64,000 nucleotides of DNA from JAVVWB01 sp036652335 (GTDB lineage Bacteria; Synergistota; Synergistia; Synergistales; Synergistaceae): NCBI GenBank assembly GCA_036652335.1, contig JAVVWB010000004.1, forward strand, positions 87,821-151,820. The letters run 5' to 3'. Position numbers and translations under genes: made by a program. Below, in pieces: positions 24,968-33,948 of this stretch (the first letter of the stretch is position 1; every line of letters begins with the position of its first letter). The notes beneath the pieces are model-generated. The model saw only the letters and a program-made list of their open reading frames with translations. It was not told the origin of the DNA and ran no database searches.

Positions 24968-26830
24968 TTGCGTATCAATTTGAAACTATGTATCATGCTT
25001 GTTTTATTAGTTATTTTCACTGGGACTTCTTTTGCTGAAACTACTGTTAATTCAACTAACAAAAATTTGCAAACAAAAGTGGCAGAGATTTCTGGACCTA
25101 AAATATTAAGCATAGAAATACAGGGTAATAAGGAAGTTGTGAAAGAACATATTTTAGCTGTTCTAGTTTCTAAGGTTGGGGATACACTGGATGAAGAAAA
25201 ACTAAGGAAGGATGCAGAAGCAATATTTGAACTAGGTTTTTTTGTCGCAACCGACTATAAAGTTTCAGATACTGAAAATGGAGCAACTGTTACCTTTTTA
25301 GTTCAAGAAAATCCTGTCGTTAGTAAAATTGAATTTAAGGGAAATACTGTATATAAGTCTGAAAAACTAACAGAACTTTTGTTTACGAAGCCTGGAATGA
25401 TCTTTAACAGAACATTCTTCAGAAATGATTTGCAGAGAATAAAAGAAAAGTACCAGCAAGATGGTTATGTAATGGCTAATATTGCAGATGTACAAATTGA
25501 TGGCGATGCAATAACGGTTGTTATTATTGAACCTAAAATTAGTCAGATTGTAATTCAAGGTAATAAAATTACAAAGAAGCATATAGTTGAAAGATATCTT
25601 AAGATAAAAGAGGGAGAACTTTTTGATTCTAATAAATTAAGATTGACAGTTAATAGGTTACAAAGTGTTGGTTTCTTCGAGAATGTTAACGTTAACTTTG
25701 AACCTGGCGAAAATAAAGATGATGTAATTGTTGTAATCACGGTTGAAGAGGGTAGGACAAGCCGTCTTGGTTTTAGTATTGCATATGGAACCCAAAGTGG
25801 TTTTGGCGGTGGTATGAACTATGAAAACTTTAACATCGGTGGTAAGGGATTAAAACTTAGTACAGGGTTTGACCTAGGTAATAGAAAAGAGTATTGGCTT
25901 AGCCTAGAACAGCCATATATGGGTGGAAAAGTTACTGCATGGAAAATTGGTGGATATAAGAGGAATTGGAACGATTTAACTTATTACTTCTCTAAATCTA
26001 TAACTATGCCTGGTGGTACAACAACAGATAGGTTTGATTATGATAGAGATAAGTTAGGTGCCTATATAGGTTTTGGTCGTAAATTTAAAGAAAATTCAAA
26101 ATACAACTGGTATGTAACTCTAGATTGGCATGAAGTTGAAAATACTCCTGTTGGTTACACATGGGATCAGGTAAAAGATATTGAAGTAACTTATGATGGT
26201 AAAACCATGAGAGTTATGGATGACCTGGGAGAAGGTAAGTATTATTCAGCATTGTTATCTCTTCGTCGTTTTAATCTTGATGAGTATTTACCTTACTCAA
26301 AGGGTGATGTTGAAACATTAAATGTCCAATACGGTACAGCTAAAATTAAAGATGTTTCAGGAGATTTTAATTACTTTAAATATTGGTTAGAAGCTAAAGT
26401 CTATATTCCTGTTGAACGGTTTCTTAAAGATTTCTTTGAATCAACATTCTCGGGTGGCGCTGATAAGCCAATTTTGTTTGCAGCGAGAATGATGATTGGT
26501 TCTTCAAGTGGCAACGTCCCTTATGAAGAAATGTATGCGCTTGGTGGAGACAACACATTGCGTGGTTTTAGAGATGAAGAATTTAGAGGTGAGGATATGT
26601 TGCTCGGAAACTTTGAGCTACGAATCCCATTGGAAAAAGCGTTCGGTCTCGTTGTCTTCTATGATATAGGACGTGCATGGAGAAAAGATTCTGGAATCGG
26701 TTGGGGAAGTGACATAGGGGATGCTCCTGGACTTGGTGTAAGATTGAAGACACCTCTTGGTAATTTACGTCTTGATTATGCTACCGGAAGCGAAGATAGA
26801 TTCCATTTTGGATTTGGTGAAATGTTCTAG
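24968..26830 (+). CDS. bamA: Outer membrane protein assembly factor BamA (Omp85)
   Basis: Inserts beta-barrel proteins into the outer membrane. About 620 residues: a signal peptide (hydrophobic to FTGTSFAE), three POTRA-like repeats (starting near KILSIEIQGNKEV, PVVSKIEFKGNTVY and ISQIVIQGNKI) and a C-terminal barrel with GLKLSTGFDLGNR, the DNTLRGFRDEEFRG loop (the conserved RGF motif) and a final strand ending in phenylalanine (FGFGEMF). Three POTRAs is fewer than the five in proteobacteria. TTG 24968 is eight bases after GAGGAG. It heads the lipid A operon, with no skp/ompH between it and lpxD. Confidence 0.94.
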   Translation: MRINLKLCIMLVLLVIFTGTSFAETTVNSTNKNLQTKVAEISGPKILSIEIQGNKEVVKEHILAVLVSKVGDTLDEEKLRKDAEAIFELGFFVATDYKVSDTENGATVTFLVQENPVVSKIEFKGNTVYKSEKLTELLFTKPGMIFNRTFFRNDLQRIKEKYQQDGYVMANIADVQIDGDAITVVIIEPKISQIVIQGNKITKKHIVERYLKIKEGELFDSNKLRLTVNRLQSVGFFENVNVNFEPGENKDDVIVVITVEEGRTSRLGFSIAYGTQSGFGGGMNYENFNIGGKGLKLSTGFDLGNRKEYWLSLEQPYMGGKVTAWKIGGYKRNWNDLTYYFSKSITMPGGTTTDRFDYDRDKLGAYIGFGRKFKENSKYNWYVTLDWHEVENTPVGYTWDQVKDIEVTYDGKTMRVMDDLGEGKYYSALLSLRRFNLDEYLPYSKGDVETLNVQYGTAKIKDVSGDFNYFKYWLEAKVYIPVERFLKDFFESTFSGGADKPILFAARMMIGSSSGNVPYEEMYALGGDNTLRGFRDEEFRGEDMLLGNFELRIPLEKAFGLVVFYDIGRAWRKDSGIGWGSDIGDAPGLGVRLKTPLGNLRLDYATGSEDRFHFGFGEMF

Positions 26831-26868
26831 ATTTAACATAAAAATACTTGGTATTGGAGTTAGTTATC

Positions 26869-27912
26869 TTGAAAAGAATTACATTAAGTGAAATTTCAAA
26901 GTTATTAGGTGGATCTGTTGTTGGAGACCCTAATATTGAAATTTTGGGAATAACAGATTTAGGAAAGATTGAAGAATCTATGATTTCTCCATTATGGGAA
27001 AAGAAATTTATCTCCGAGGTTGTTCCAGGTAATATTCTTCTTACAAAACCTGGATGGACACCGACTGGCTACAATTCAGTTGAGGTTGATGATCCAAGAC
27101 GTGCTTTAATTTTATTGCTGAATTTCTTTAATCCGTTTGTTGAACTGCAACAGTCAATACATTCTTCATCTGTTGTCTCTTCAACTGCTAAGATAGGTAA
27201 ATCTGTTCATATAGGGCCAAATTGTATAGTTTCAGATAATGCTGAATTATGTGACAATGTTAAATTAATGGGCAATGTTTGGATAGGTAGCGGGGTTACT
27301 ATAGGCGCTAATACTTTGATAGAGCCAGGTGTTGTAATTCATAGCTTTGTTACAATTGGAAAAAGTTGTATTGTACATCCTAATGCAGTTATTGGTTCAG
27401 ATGGTTTTGGTTTTATGCCGGATCCTAAAGAGATTCTAGTAAGAATCCCTCAGATTGGTACTGTGACCATTGAAGATAATGTTGAAATAGGGTCATGCAC
27501 ATGCATAGATAGAGCTACCTTTGGAGACACACACATTTCTAAAGGGACAAAAATTGATGCCCTTGTTAAGGTTGGTCACAACTGCAAGATTGGACAGTAC
27601 TGTATAGCTGTTTCTCAAACAGGTATAGCTGGGAGTAGTAAGATAGGTAACTTTGTAACTCTGGCTGCACAGTCAGGAGTTGCAAACCATGCAACAGTAG
27701 GGGATAAAGTGACTTTAGGAGCGAGAACAGGTGTTGTTACTGATGTTGAATCTGGTAAAATTATGTCTGGCTTCCCTGCCCAAGAACACTCTGTTGAATT
27801 ACGTCAATTAGCAATTTTAAAAAAATTGCCGGAGCTATACAAGTTGCTTAAAGTTGCCAACTCTAACAAAATGAGAAAAAAGTTGGATGACACGAATGAA
27901 GACCTTAAGTAA
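26869..27912 (+). CDS. lpxD: UDP-3-O-acylglucosamine N-acyltransferase
   Basis: Third step of lipid A synthesis: adds the N-linked acyl chain to UDP-3-O-acyl-GlcN. About 347 residues: N-terminal uridine-binding domain, then a long left-handed beta-helix of hexapeptide repeats (IGKSVHIGPNCIVS and onward), with the catalytic-histidine region VKVGHNCKIGQYC and IGSDGFGFMPDP. TTG 26869 is spaced nine bases from TTGGAG. The C-terminus overlaps the lpxC start. Confidence 0.94.
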   Translation: MKRITLSEISKLLGGSVVGDPNIEILGITDLGKIEESMISPLWEKKFISEVVPGNILLTKPGWTPTGYNSVEVDDPRRALILLLNFFNPFVELQQSIHSSSVVSSTAKIGKSVHIGPNCIVSDNAELCDNVKLMGNVWIGSGVTIGANTLIEPGVVIHSFVTIGKSCIVHPNAVIGSDGFGFMPDPKEILVRIPQIGTVTIEDNVEIGSCTCIDRATFGDTHISKGTKIDALVKVGHNCKIGQYCIAVSQTGIAGSSKIGNFVTLAAQSGVANHATVGDKVTLGARTGVVTDVESGKIMSGFPAQEHSVELRQLAILKKLPELYKLLKVANSNKMRKKLDDTNEDLK

Positions 27913-28711
27913 GGAAATTTCCTTTAGCGGAGTTGGTTTACACTCTGGCACGACCTCTAATGTTACGCTCTTTCCTTCGGATAGAGAAGGTATATATTTT
28001 AGAACTCCAACAGGTATATTCCCGTTAAAAGATGCCTCCGTTGCTGAGGATAATCGTCTCACTGGTTTTAAACTTTCTGATGGTACGCTTGTACGAACTG
28101 CTGAGCATTTGCTTGCTGCAATTGCAGGAATGGGGATTGAATCGCTAGAGGTCTTTCTTCAAGGAGAAGAACCTCCTATTTTAGATGGAAGTTCTAATAT
28201 CTTTGCGCAAAAAATTTATGATACAGGACTTATTGATAACGGTGTTTCTTCTTGTAAGTTTTTTCTTTCTAACCCAGTTTATGCGTCTGATCCTTTATCA
28301 GAAAAAGTTATTTGTGCTATCCCGTCACAAGATCTTAAAATTACCTATGTTATTGACTATTCTGGTACGCCGATTGGTGTACAACGTGTGACATTTACTA
28401 TCTCCGAGAGTATATTTTTAGATACTATTTCGAAAGCTAGAACATTTGGTCACACATATGAATTCGATTACCTTAAAGCTAATGGACTTGCTAAGGGTGG
28501 AAGTTTAGACAATGCGTTAGTTTTTGATAAAGATAAGCTTTTAAATGATTCTGGTTTAAGATTCCCATTGGAGTGTGTAACACATAAAGTAGTAGATTTG
28601 CTGGGAGATTTAACCTTAGTAGGCAAAATCCCTGTTGCACACTATATTTCTATATGTGGTGGACATGCTTTACATTCGAAATTAGTAGACAAAATTAAAA
28701 GATTAATATAA
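27887..28711 (+). CDS. lpxC: UDP-3-O-acyl-N-acetylglucosamine deacetylase
   Basis: Zinc deacetylase, the committed step of lipid A synthesis. 274 residues: GVGLHSG at the N-terminus, TAEHLLAAIAGMGIE (first zinc histidine), FPLECVTHKVVDLLGDL (HKxxDxxGD with the other ligands) and GHALHSKLV near the end (catalytic histidine). ATG 27887 or 27896 could be the start. It overlaps the end of lpxD by 26 bases. Confidence 0.95.
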   Translation: MTRMKTLSKEISFSGVGLHSGTTSNVTLFPSDREGIYFRTPTGIFPLKDASVAEDNRLTGFKLSDGTLVRTAEHLLAAIAGMGIESLEVFLQGEEPPILDGSSNIFAQKIYDTGLIDNGVSSCKFFLSNPVYASDPLSEKVICAIPSQDLKITYVIDYSGTPIGVQRVTFTISESIFLDTISKARTFGHTYEFDYLKANGLAKGGSLDNALVFDKDKLLNDSGLRFPLECVTHKVVDLLGDLTLVGKIPVAHYISICGGHALHSKLVDKIKRLI

Positions 28712-28751
28712 TTAACGATAATAATTTTAATTATAGATAGGAGAAAATCAT

Positions 28752-29210
28752 ATGGAATTAAACATAAATGATATATTGGAAAATTTACCACATAGATATC
28801 CTTTCTTACTCGTAGATAGGATTCTTGAGGTTGTTAATACTGATGATAAAAAAATGGTAAGAGGTTATAAAAATGTCACATTCAACGAGCCCTTTTTTCA
28901 GGGTCATTTCCCAGATGAACCTGTAATGCCAGGAGTTCTAATACTTGAGGCTATGGGACAAGTTGGTTGTATCTTATTAAAGATACAACCGGAGTATCAA
29001 GGTGGCGACAGAAAATTAGTTTATCTAACATCAATGGATAAAGTAAAGTTTAGAAAACCTGTAAAACCAGGTGACCGTTTAGAAACTGTTGCTACACTAA
29101 TTAAAAAAAGAGGAAATATAGGAAAATTTAACTTAGTAGCAACTGTTGATGGTGAAGTTGTTGCTGAGGGTAATATGGGCTTTGTTATTTCTTCCGGCTT
29201 GACATTATAA
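28752..29210 (+). CDS. fabZ: (3R)-hydroxyacyl-ACP dehydratase
   Basis: Fatty-acid elongation dehydratase of the hot-dog fold, 152 residues. LPHRYPFLLVDRI holds the catalytic histidine and FPDEPVMPGVLILEAMGQVG the catalytic glutamate helix. Its place between lpxC and lpxA is the usual one in LPS-making bacteria, where it balances hydroxyacyl-ACP use. Confidence 0.96.
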   Translation: MELNINDILENLPHRYPFLLVDRILEVVNTDDKKMVRGYKNVTFNEPFFQGHFPDEPVMPGVLILEAMGQVGCILLKIQPEYQGGDRKLVYLTSMDKVKFRKPVKPGDRLETVATLIKKRGNIGKFNLVATVDGEVVAEGNMGFVISSGLTL

Positions 29211-29284
29211 AATTTATAAATATTATTTTAGTATTACAAATATAAAAATAGTTTATCGTAATTACATATCAGAGGAGAATTTTT

Positions 29285-30115
29285 ATGGCTACTGTTATAC
29301 ATCCTACAGCGATTGTTTCCAAAAAATCAAAATTAGGTATGAATATTGAGATAGGACCATTTTGTGTTGTTGATGACAATGTTACTTTAGGAGATGGAAC
29401 TATTTTAAAACCCTATGCTCATGTATGTGACTACACAGAAGTAGGTGCAGGATGCACATTTTATGATCACTCTGTAATTGGTGGAGCACCTCAAGATTTG
29501 AGTTATGCAGGAGAAGTTTCATGGGCAAAAATCGGCAATGGAGTTGTTTGCAGAGAGTTTGTTACAGTAAATAGAGCCACAGGCGAAAATAATGTAACCC
29601 AAATAGGGGATTCAACTTATATAATGGAAAATGTCCATATAGCTCACAATGTTGAGATTGGCTCAGACTGCACGATTGCTAATAAAACAGGAATTGCTGG
29701 CCATGTTATTATTGGCAATAATGTTGTAATTGGAGGCATGTGTGGCATACATCAATTTGTTCAGATTGGGTCATATTCTATGTTAGGTGGAATGTCTAGA
29801 TTGACACAAGATGTACCTCCTTTTGCTTTAGCATCTGGTAATCCGTGCTATTTTTATGACATTAATAAGGTTGGTTTAAGAAGAAGAGGTTTTGATTCTT
29901 CCACAAGAACAAAGATAAGAGAGATATATAAGTTGATTTATTCAAATTCAACTATTAAAAAAGACGCAATGGCATATATAGCAGATAATTTTAAGAATGA
30001 TTCTGAAGCGTCATTGATTTTAGAATTTATGAATTCTGCAACAAGAGGTATAGTTCATTCAATAAAGCAGGACTGGAATCACAACTCTCCAAAGGAAGGT
30101 CAAGTGACACTTTGA
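29285..30115 (+). CDS. lpxA: UDP-N-acetylglucosamine acyltransferase
   Basis: First acylation of lipid A. 276 residues: left-handed beta-helix from IHPTAIVSKKSKLG, GGAPQDLSYAGE, FVTVNRAT, HIAHNVEIGSDCTIAN (catalytic His) and GGMCGIHQFVQIGS, then a C-terminal helical domain. The stop TGA overlaps the TTG start of kdsC. No lpxI/lpxH or lpxB follows, so later steps are encoded elsewhere. Confidence 0.96.
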   Translation: MATVIHPTAIVSKKSKLGMNIEIGPFCVVDDNVTLGDGTILKPYAHVCDYTEVGAGCTFYDHSVIGGAPQDLSYAGEVSWAKIGNGVVCREFVTVNRATGENNVTQIGDSTYIMENVHIAHNVEIGSDCTIANKTGIAGHVIIGNNVVIGGMCGIHQFVQIGSYSMLGGMSRLTQDVPPFALASGNPCYFYDINKVGLRRRGFDSSTRTKIREIYKLIYSNSTIKKDAMAYIADNFKNDSEASLILEFMNSATRGIVHSIKQDWNHNSPKEGQVTL

Positions 30116-30585
30116 TTAAACTTTTTGTTTTAGATGTAGATGGTACCTTAACAGATGGTGGTTTCTATCTTGATGGTAATGGTACAGAATTTAAGAAATT
30201 TAACGTGCAGGATGGTTATGGTATAGTTTCTCTCATTAAAACTGGCGTTGATGTTGTTTTTTTAAGTGGAAGATATTCTAAATCTACCGAGCAAAGAGCA
30301 CAGGAACTTAAAGTTACACATTGTGTGAATGGAGTAGAAGATAAATTAAATTTTTTAAAAAAATATTTAGAAAAAGAAAAGATTTTATTTGATGAAGTTT
30401 TATATATTGGAGACGATATCCCTGATATAGAATGTATTAAATACTCAAAATTTGGTGTTGCTCCCTCTAACGCTGTAAAAGACGTTAAGTTAATTGCTGA
30501 CTGGATAACAGTGGCTACAGGTGGAAATGGTGCAGTTAGAGAATGTTGCGACTTTATTCTTAATTACAACAAAGGGACAGAATAG
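30112..30585 (+). CDS. kdsC: KDO-8-phosphate phosphatase (HAD family)
   Basis: Removes phosphate from 3-deoxy-D-manno-octulosonate 8-phosphate in KDO synthesis. 157 residues with HAD motifs: DVDGTLTDGGFYLDGNG (I, with the KdsC-specific TDG), FLSGRYSKS (II), KLNFLKKY lysine (III) and YIGDDIPDIECI (IV). No cap domain, as expected for KdsC. TTG start overlapping the lpxA stop. lptF/G follows after two bases. Confidence 0.9.
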   Translation: MIKLFVLDVDGTLTDGGFYLDGNGTEFKKFNVQDGYGIVSLIKTGVDVVFLSGRYSKSTEQRAQELKVTHCVNGVEDKLNFLKKYLEKEKILFDEVLYIGDDIPDIECIKYSKFGVAPSNAVKDVKLIADWITVATGGNGAVRECCDFILNYNKGTE

Positions 30586-30587
30586 TA

Positions 30588-31709
30588 ATGAATATAGATA
30601 TACAAAGACTGAAGTTAAAAACCTTGGATAGATTTATATTACAGGAGTTAATACCATCGTTCTTTTTTGGTATTATGTCTTTTACTATAATTCTAGTTGC
30701 AGGAAGTCTCCTTTTCCAAATTGCTGAACTTGTTATACAAAAAGGAGTTTCCTTTGGTATCGTAATTAGGTTGTTTTTTTACTCGCTTCCTAAGTTAGTG
30801 GCCTACACCATTCCAATGAGTTGCCTTCTCGCTGCTTTATTAGGTTTTGGAAAAATGTCGGCAAACTCAGAAATAGTTGCATTAAAGTCAGCTGGTCTAT
30901 CTTTCCAACGAATAGTTAGACCCGTTATTCTAGTATCAATTCTGGTATCATTAGGCGCATTTTTTATAAATGAAACGTTGGTCCCTGTTTGTGAACGTGC
31001 AGCGTCTAATATAATGAAATTTGAAGTACTTAAACAGTCTCCATTAGTGTTTAAGGAAAAGATTTTTGTAAAAGAAGAATCCGGTGGAAATTTAAACCGT
31101 ATTATATATATTGACAAAATGCATGCGACTACAGGAGAAATGCACGGAGTAATCGTTGAAGAATTTGATGAAGGTAGACTTGCTAGAATTACTTCTGCAA
31201 AATCTGGATATTGGGTTTCGGGAACCTGGTGGATTGAACAAGGTAACGTTTTTGAGATAGACAAAGAATCAAACGTAAATTTATTGTACAAGTTTGACAA
31301 ACAAGCTCTTACGTTAAATATGAATCCTAATGATGTTTCTAATGTTGAAACTAAACCTGATCAAATGACAATACCTGAATTATTGACGGCAATAAAAATT
31401 GCAAGTAAAAGTGGTTTGGATACGTCTTCTTTATGGATGGTATTACACATAAGAATTTCTGTGCCGTGGGCCTGTGTTGTTTTAGCACTAGTTGGAGCTG
31501 CTTTGGGTAGCAGGCCTCAGCGTTCAAGTTCTAGTGTTGGTTTGGGACTAAGTGTAATAATTGTTTTTGTTTACTATGTAATACTCTCATTTACTCAGTC
31601 TTTTGGTGATGCTGGTTATCTGCCACCATTATTAGCTGCGTGGGTAGCTAATATAATATTTTTAGTCGTTGGTTTATTACTTTGCAAAAATGCAAATAGA
31701 CTTGGTTAG
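30588..31709 (+). CDS. LPS export permease LptF/LptG family (YjgP/YjgQ)
   Basis: Inner-membrane permease of the LPS-extracting ABC transporter. 373 residues: N-terminal helices (about 25-125, with YSLPKLVAYTIPMSCLLAALL), a periplasmic beta-jellyroll middle, and three C-terminal helices (VPWACVVLALVGAALGSRP and after). LptF and LptG are hard to separate; only one is in the window. It ends the bamA-lpx operon, before a strong terminator. Confidence 0.9.
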   Translation: MNIDIQRLKLKTLDRFILQELIPSFFFGIMSFTIILVAGSLLFQIAELVIQKGVSFGIVIRLFFYSLPKLVAYTIPMSCLLAALLGFGKMSANSEIVALKSAGLSFQRIVRPVILVSILVSLGAFFINETLVPVCERAASNIMKFEVLKQSPLVFKEKIFVKEESGGNLNRIIYIDKMHATTGEMHGVIVEEFDEGRLARITSAKSGYWVSGTWWIEQGNVFEIDKESNVNLLYKFDKQALTLNMNPNDVSNVETKPDQMTIPELLTAIKIASKSGLDTSSLWMVLHIRISVPWACVVLALVGAALGSRPQRSSSSVGLGLSVIIVFVYYVILSFTQSFGDAGYLPPLLAAWVANIIFLVVGLLLCKNANRLG

Positions 31710-31739
31710 AAACAGGAGATTTCTCCTGTTTCTTTTTTT
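31709..31739. terminator. Terminator between lptF/G and birA
   Basis: GAAACAGGAGA / TCTCCTGTTTC, an 11-bp perfect stem with a two-base loop, then seven T residues. Confidence 0.93.
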
Positions 31740-32745
31740 ATCTAGCTAATCTTAAGTGAACGACATCAGCAGCAGAAAAGTTTATTAAGGTTTTATCTTG
31801 AGTAAGAACACATAACTCACCATTATCTCTAACTTCAATTGCTTCTCCAATATATCTGTTTGAGTCATCAATAACTTCAACCATTTTGCCAATCGTATCA
31901 CATTCAGACTTGTACTCTTCAGTTATCTTTATTATTCCATCTTGTTCATTTAATTTAACAAGATATTTTCCCATAACTTTTAATAAATTTATAAGAACTT
32001 GTGATTTTGAATAAAATTCTCCGGTTATTAATCTCATAGATGTTGCGGTTTTTTGCAATTCTATTGGAAAATCTTTTTCCTGAGAATTTACATTTATGCC
32101 AATACCACAGAGTGCATAATAAATTTGATCGCAATCACCAGCAATTTCACTGAGTATGCCAGCAATCTTCTTGCCATTTACTAAAATGTCATTTGGCCAT
32201 TTAAGTGTTGCATTGATCCCATATATATTTCTAAGAACTTTTTTTATAACAATTCCAACACACAGATTTAAAATTTGGATGTGAGTAGTAGGTATTTGAG
32301 GGCGAAGCAGAAGAGAAAACATTAAATTAGAGTCGTCACTGTTTTCCCATTTCCTGTTTCTTCGACCTCTTCCGTTACTTTGACTGTTGGCTATAACAAT
32401 TAACCCTTCCTTAGCATTTTTTCTTGCATGTTTTTTTGCTTCAGATTGTGTGGAATCAATTTCTTTAAAAAATAGACACTTAGAAAATATTGAATTTTCT
32501 AAAAGAAGATACTCTATGTATGATGGTATGATAATGTTTTTGTCTATGTTTTTGAGCTGGTATCCCTTTTGTGGAATTGATAATATTTCTAGCCCTTCGT
32601 CTTTAAGTTGTTTTATGATTTTAAAAATTGCTTGTCTTGATATACCCAGTGAATTTGAAAGAGTTGTACCGGATATATATCTATTCTCAGATATTAAAAA
32701 ATTAAGAACTTTTGTCTTGTTTGAAATATCAACATTTTTATTCAT
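31738..32745 (-). CDS. birA: Biotin-[acetyl-CoA-carboxylase] ligase / biotin repressor BirA
   Basis: Attaches biotin to carboxylases and, in this two-domain form, also represses biotin genes. 335 residues: N-terminal helix-turn-helix (GTTLSNSLGISRQAIFKII), central ligase domain with SQSNGRGRRNRKWENSD (the biotinyl-AMP loop) and LKWPNDILVNGKKIAGIL, and a C-terminal SH3-like domain. GGGTGAT precedes the ATG. Convergent with lptF/G and divergent from prfB. Confidence 0.94.
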   Translation of the reverse strand: MNKNVDISNKTKVLNFLISENRYISGTTLSNSLGISRQAIFKIIKQLKDEGLEILSIPQKGYQLKNIDKNIIIPSYIEYLLLENSIFSKCLFFKEIDSTQSEAKKHARKNAKEGLIVIANSQSNGRGRRNRKWENSDDSNLMFSLLLRPQIPTTHIQILNLCVGIVIKKVLRNIYGINATLKWPNDILVNGKKIAGILSEIAGDCDQIYYALCGIGINVNSQEKDFPIELQKTATSMRLITGEFYSKSQVLINLLKVMGKYLVKLNEQDGIIKITEEYKSECDTIGKMVEVIDDSNRYIGEAIEVRDNGELCVLTQDKTLINFSAADVVHLRLAR

Positions 32746-32831
32746 TTTCTATCACCCATAGTCTAAATTGAAATATTCTTTTTGACGCATTGAGTATATA
32801 ATAGCAGATATATTAAATTGGAGGGATTTCA

Positions 32832-33939
32832 ATGTCAATATTATCAGGCTCGACATATCTTTCAAATTTGCGCTCGTCATTTGACGAGTTGCGTGAGAGT
32901 CTTTGACCTAAATAAAATACGTACTGAAATAACTGAAATCAATAAAGTTACTGAAAAAGTAGATTTTTGGTCTACTAATGATGCACAGGAAAAGCTAAAA
33001 CAACTTTCAATGCTTCAGTATAGGTTATCAAAATTTACTTATATTGAAACTTCACTAGCTGAAATCGAAGCTTTAGTTGAATTATTATCTCAAGAAGATG
33101 ATTTGGATTTAGAAAGGGAACTTATACAAAGTGTCTCTAAATTAAAAACTGAAATTGAAGAATTTAAAATATTGATACTATTAGATGGAGAGTATGATTC
33201 TTCAGATGCCATAGTTTCAATACATGCAGGCGCTGGTGGGCTTGATTCTCAAGATTGGGCAGAAATACTTTATAGAATGTATTTCAGGTGGAGTGAAAAT
33301 AAGAGTTACCTCGTTAAAATTATTGATGAACTTTCTGATCAAGAAGGTGGAATTAAAAATGTAACGTTTTCAATTTCAGGTGAAAATGTTTATGGTTATT
33401 TAAAAGGAGAGCAAGGTGTACACCGTTTAGTTCGTATTTCTCCTTTTGATTCAGCAAAAAGGCGTCATACGAGTTTTGCTTCTGTAGAAGTGATGCCAAT
33501 TTTACCTGATACCGCAGATATTGAGATTAGGCCAGAAGATTTACGCTTAGATACTTTCAGATCTAGCGGTGCTGGTGGACAGTATGTTAATATGACAGAT
33601 TCAGCAGTTAGAATAACTCATATTCCAAGTGGCATAGTGGTAAGTTGTCAGACTGAGCGTTCGCAACATATGAATAGAGCGACTGCTATGCAAGTTTTGA
33701 GATCGAAACTTTACGAACAGCAAAGAAGAGAACGAAATGATGAGCTAAAAAACATAAAGGGAGACAAAATGACAATCGCTTGGGGAAGCCAAATACGCTC
33801 ATATACAATGCAGCCATTTCAGTTAATAAAGGACCATAGGTCTGGATGTGAAATAGGTAATGTACAATCGGTTTTAGATGGAAATTTGGACGAACTTATT
33901 TTTAGTTACTTAAGAACTGAAAAAGGTAGTAATTATTAG
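32832..33939 (+). CDS. prfB: Peptide chain release factor 2 (programmed +1 frameshift)
   Basis: Release factor for UGA and UAA stops. Zero frame starts at ATG 32832 after GGAGGG and reads 24 codons to CTT-TGA-C at 32901-32907; shifting +1 at CTT resumes at GAC (32905) and gives a 368-residue RF2. The SPF tripeptide (RISPFDSAKRRHTSF) and GAGGQYVNMTDSAVR (GGQ, peptidyl-tRNA hydrolysis) are present. This is the classic autoregulation: low RF2 lets the ribosome shift past the in-frame UGA. The internal Shine-Dalgarno-like stimulator is weak (GTGAGAG). The longer single frame at 32818 is an artefact of skipping the shift. Confidence 0.95.
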
Positions 33940-33948
33940 GAGAAAGAA

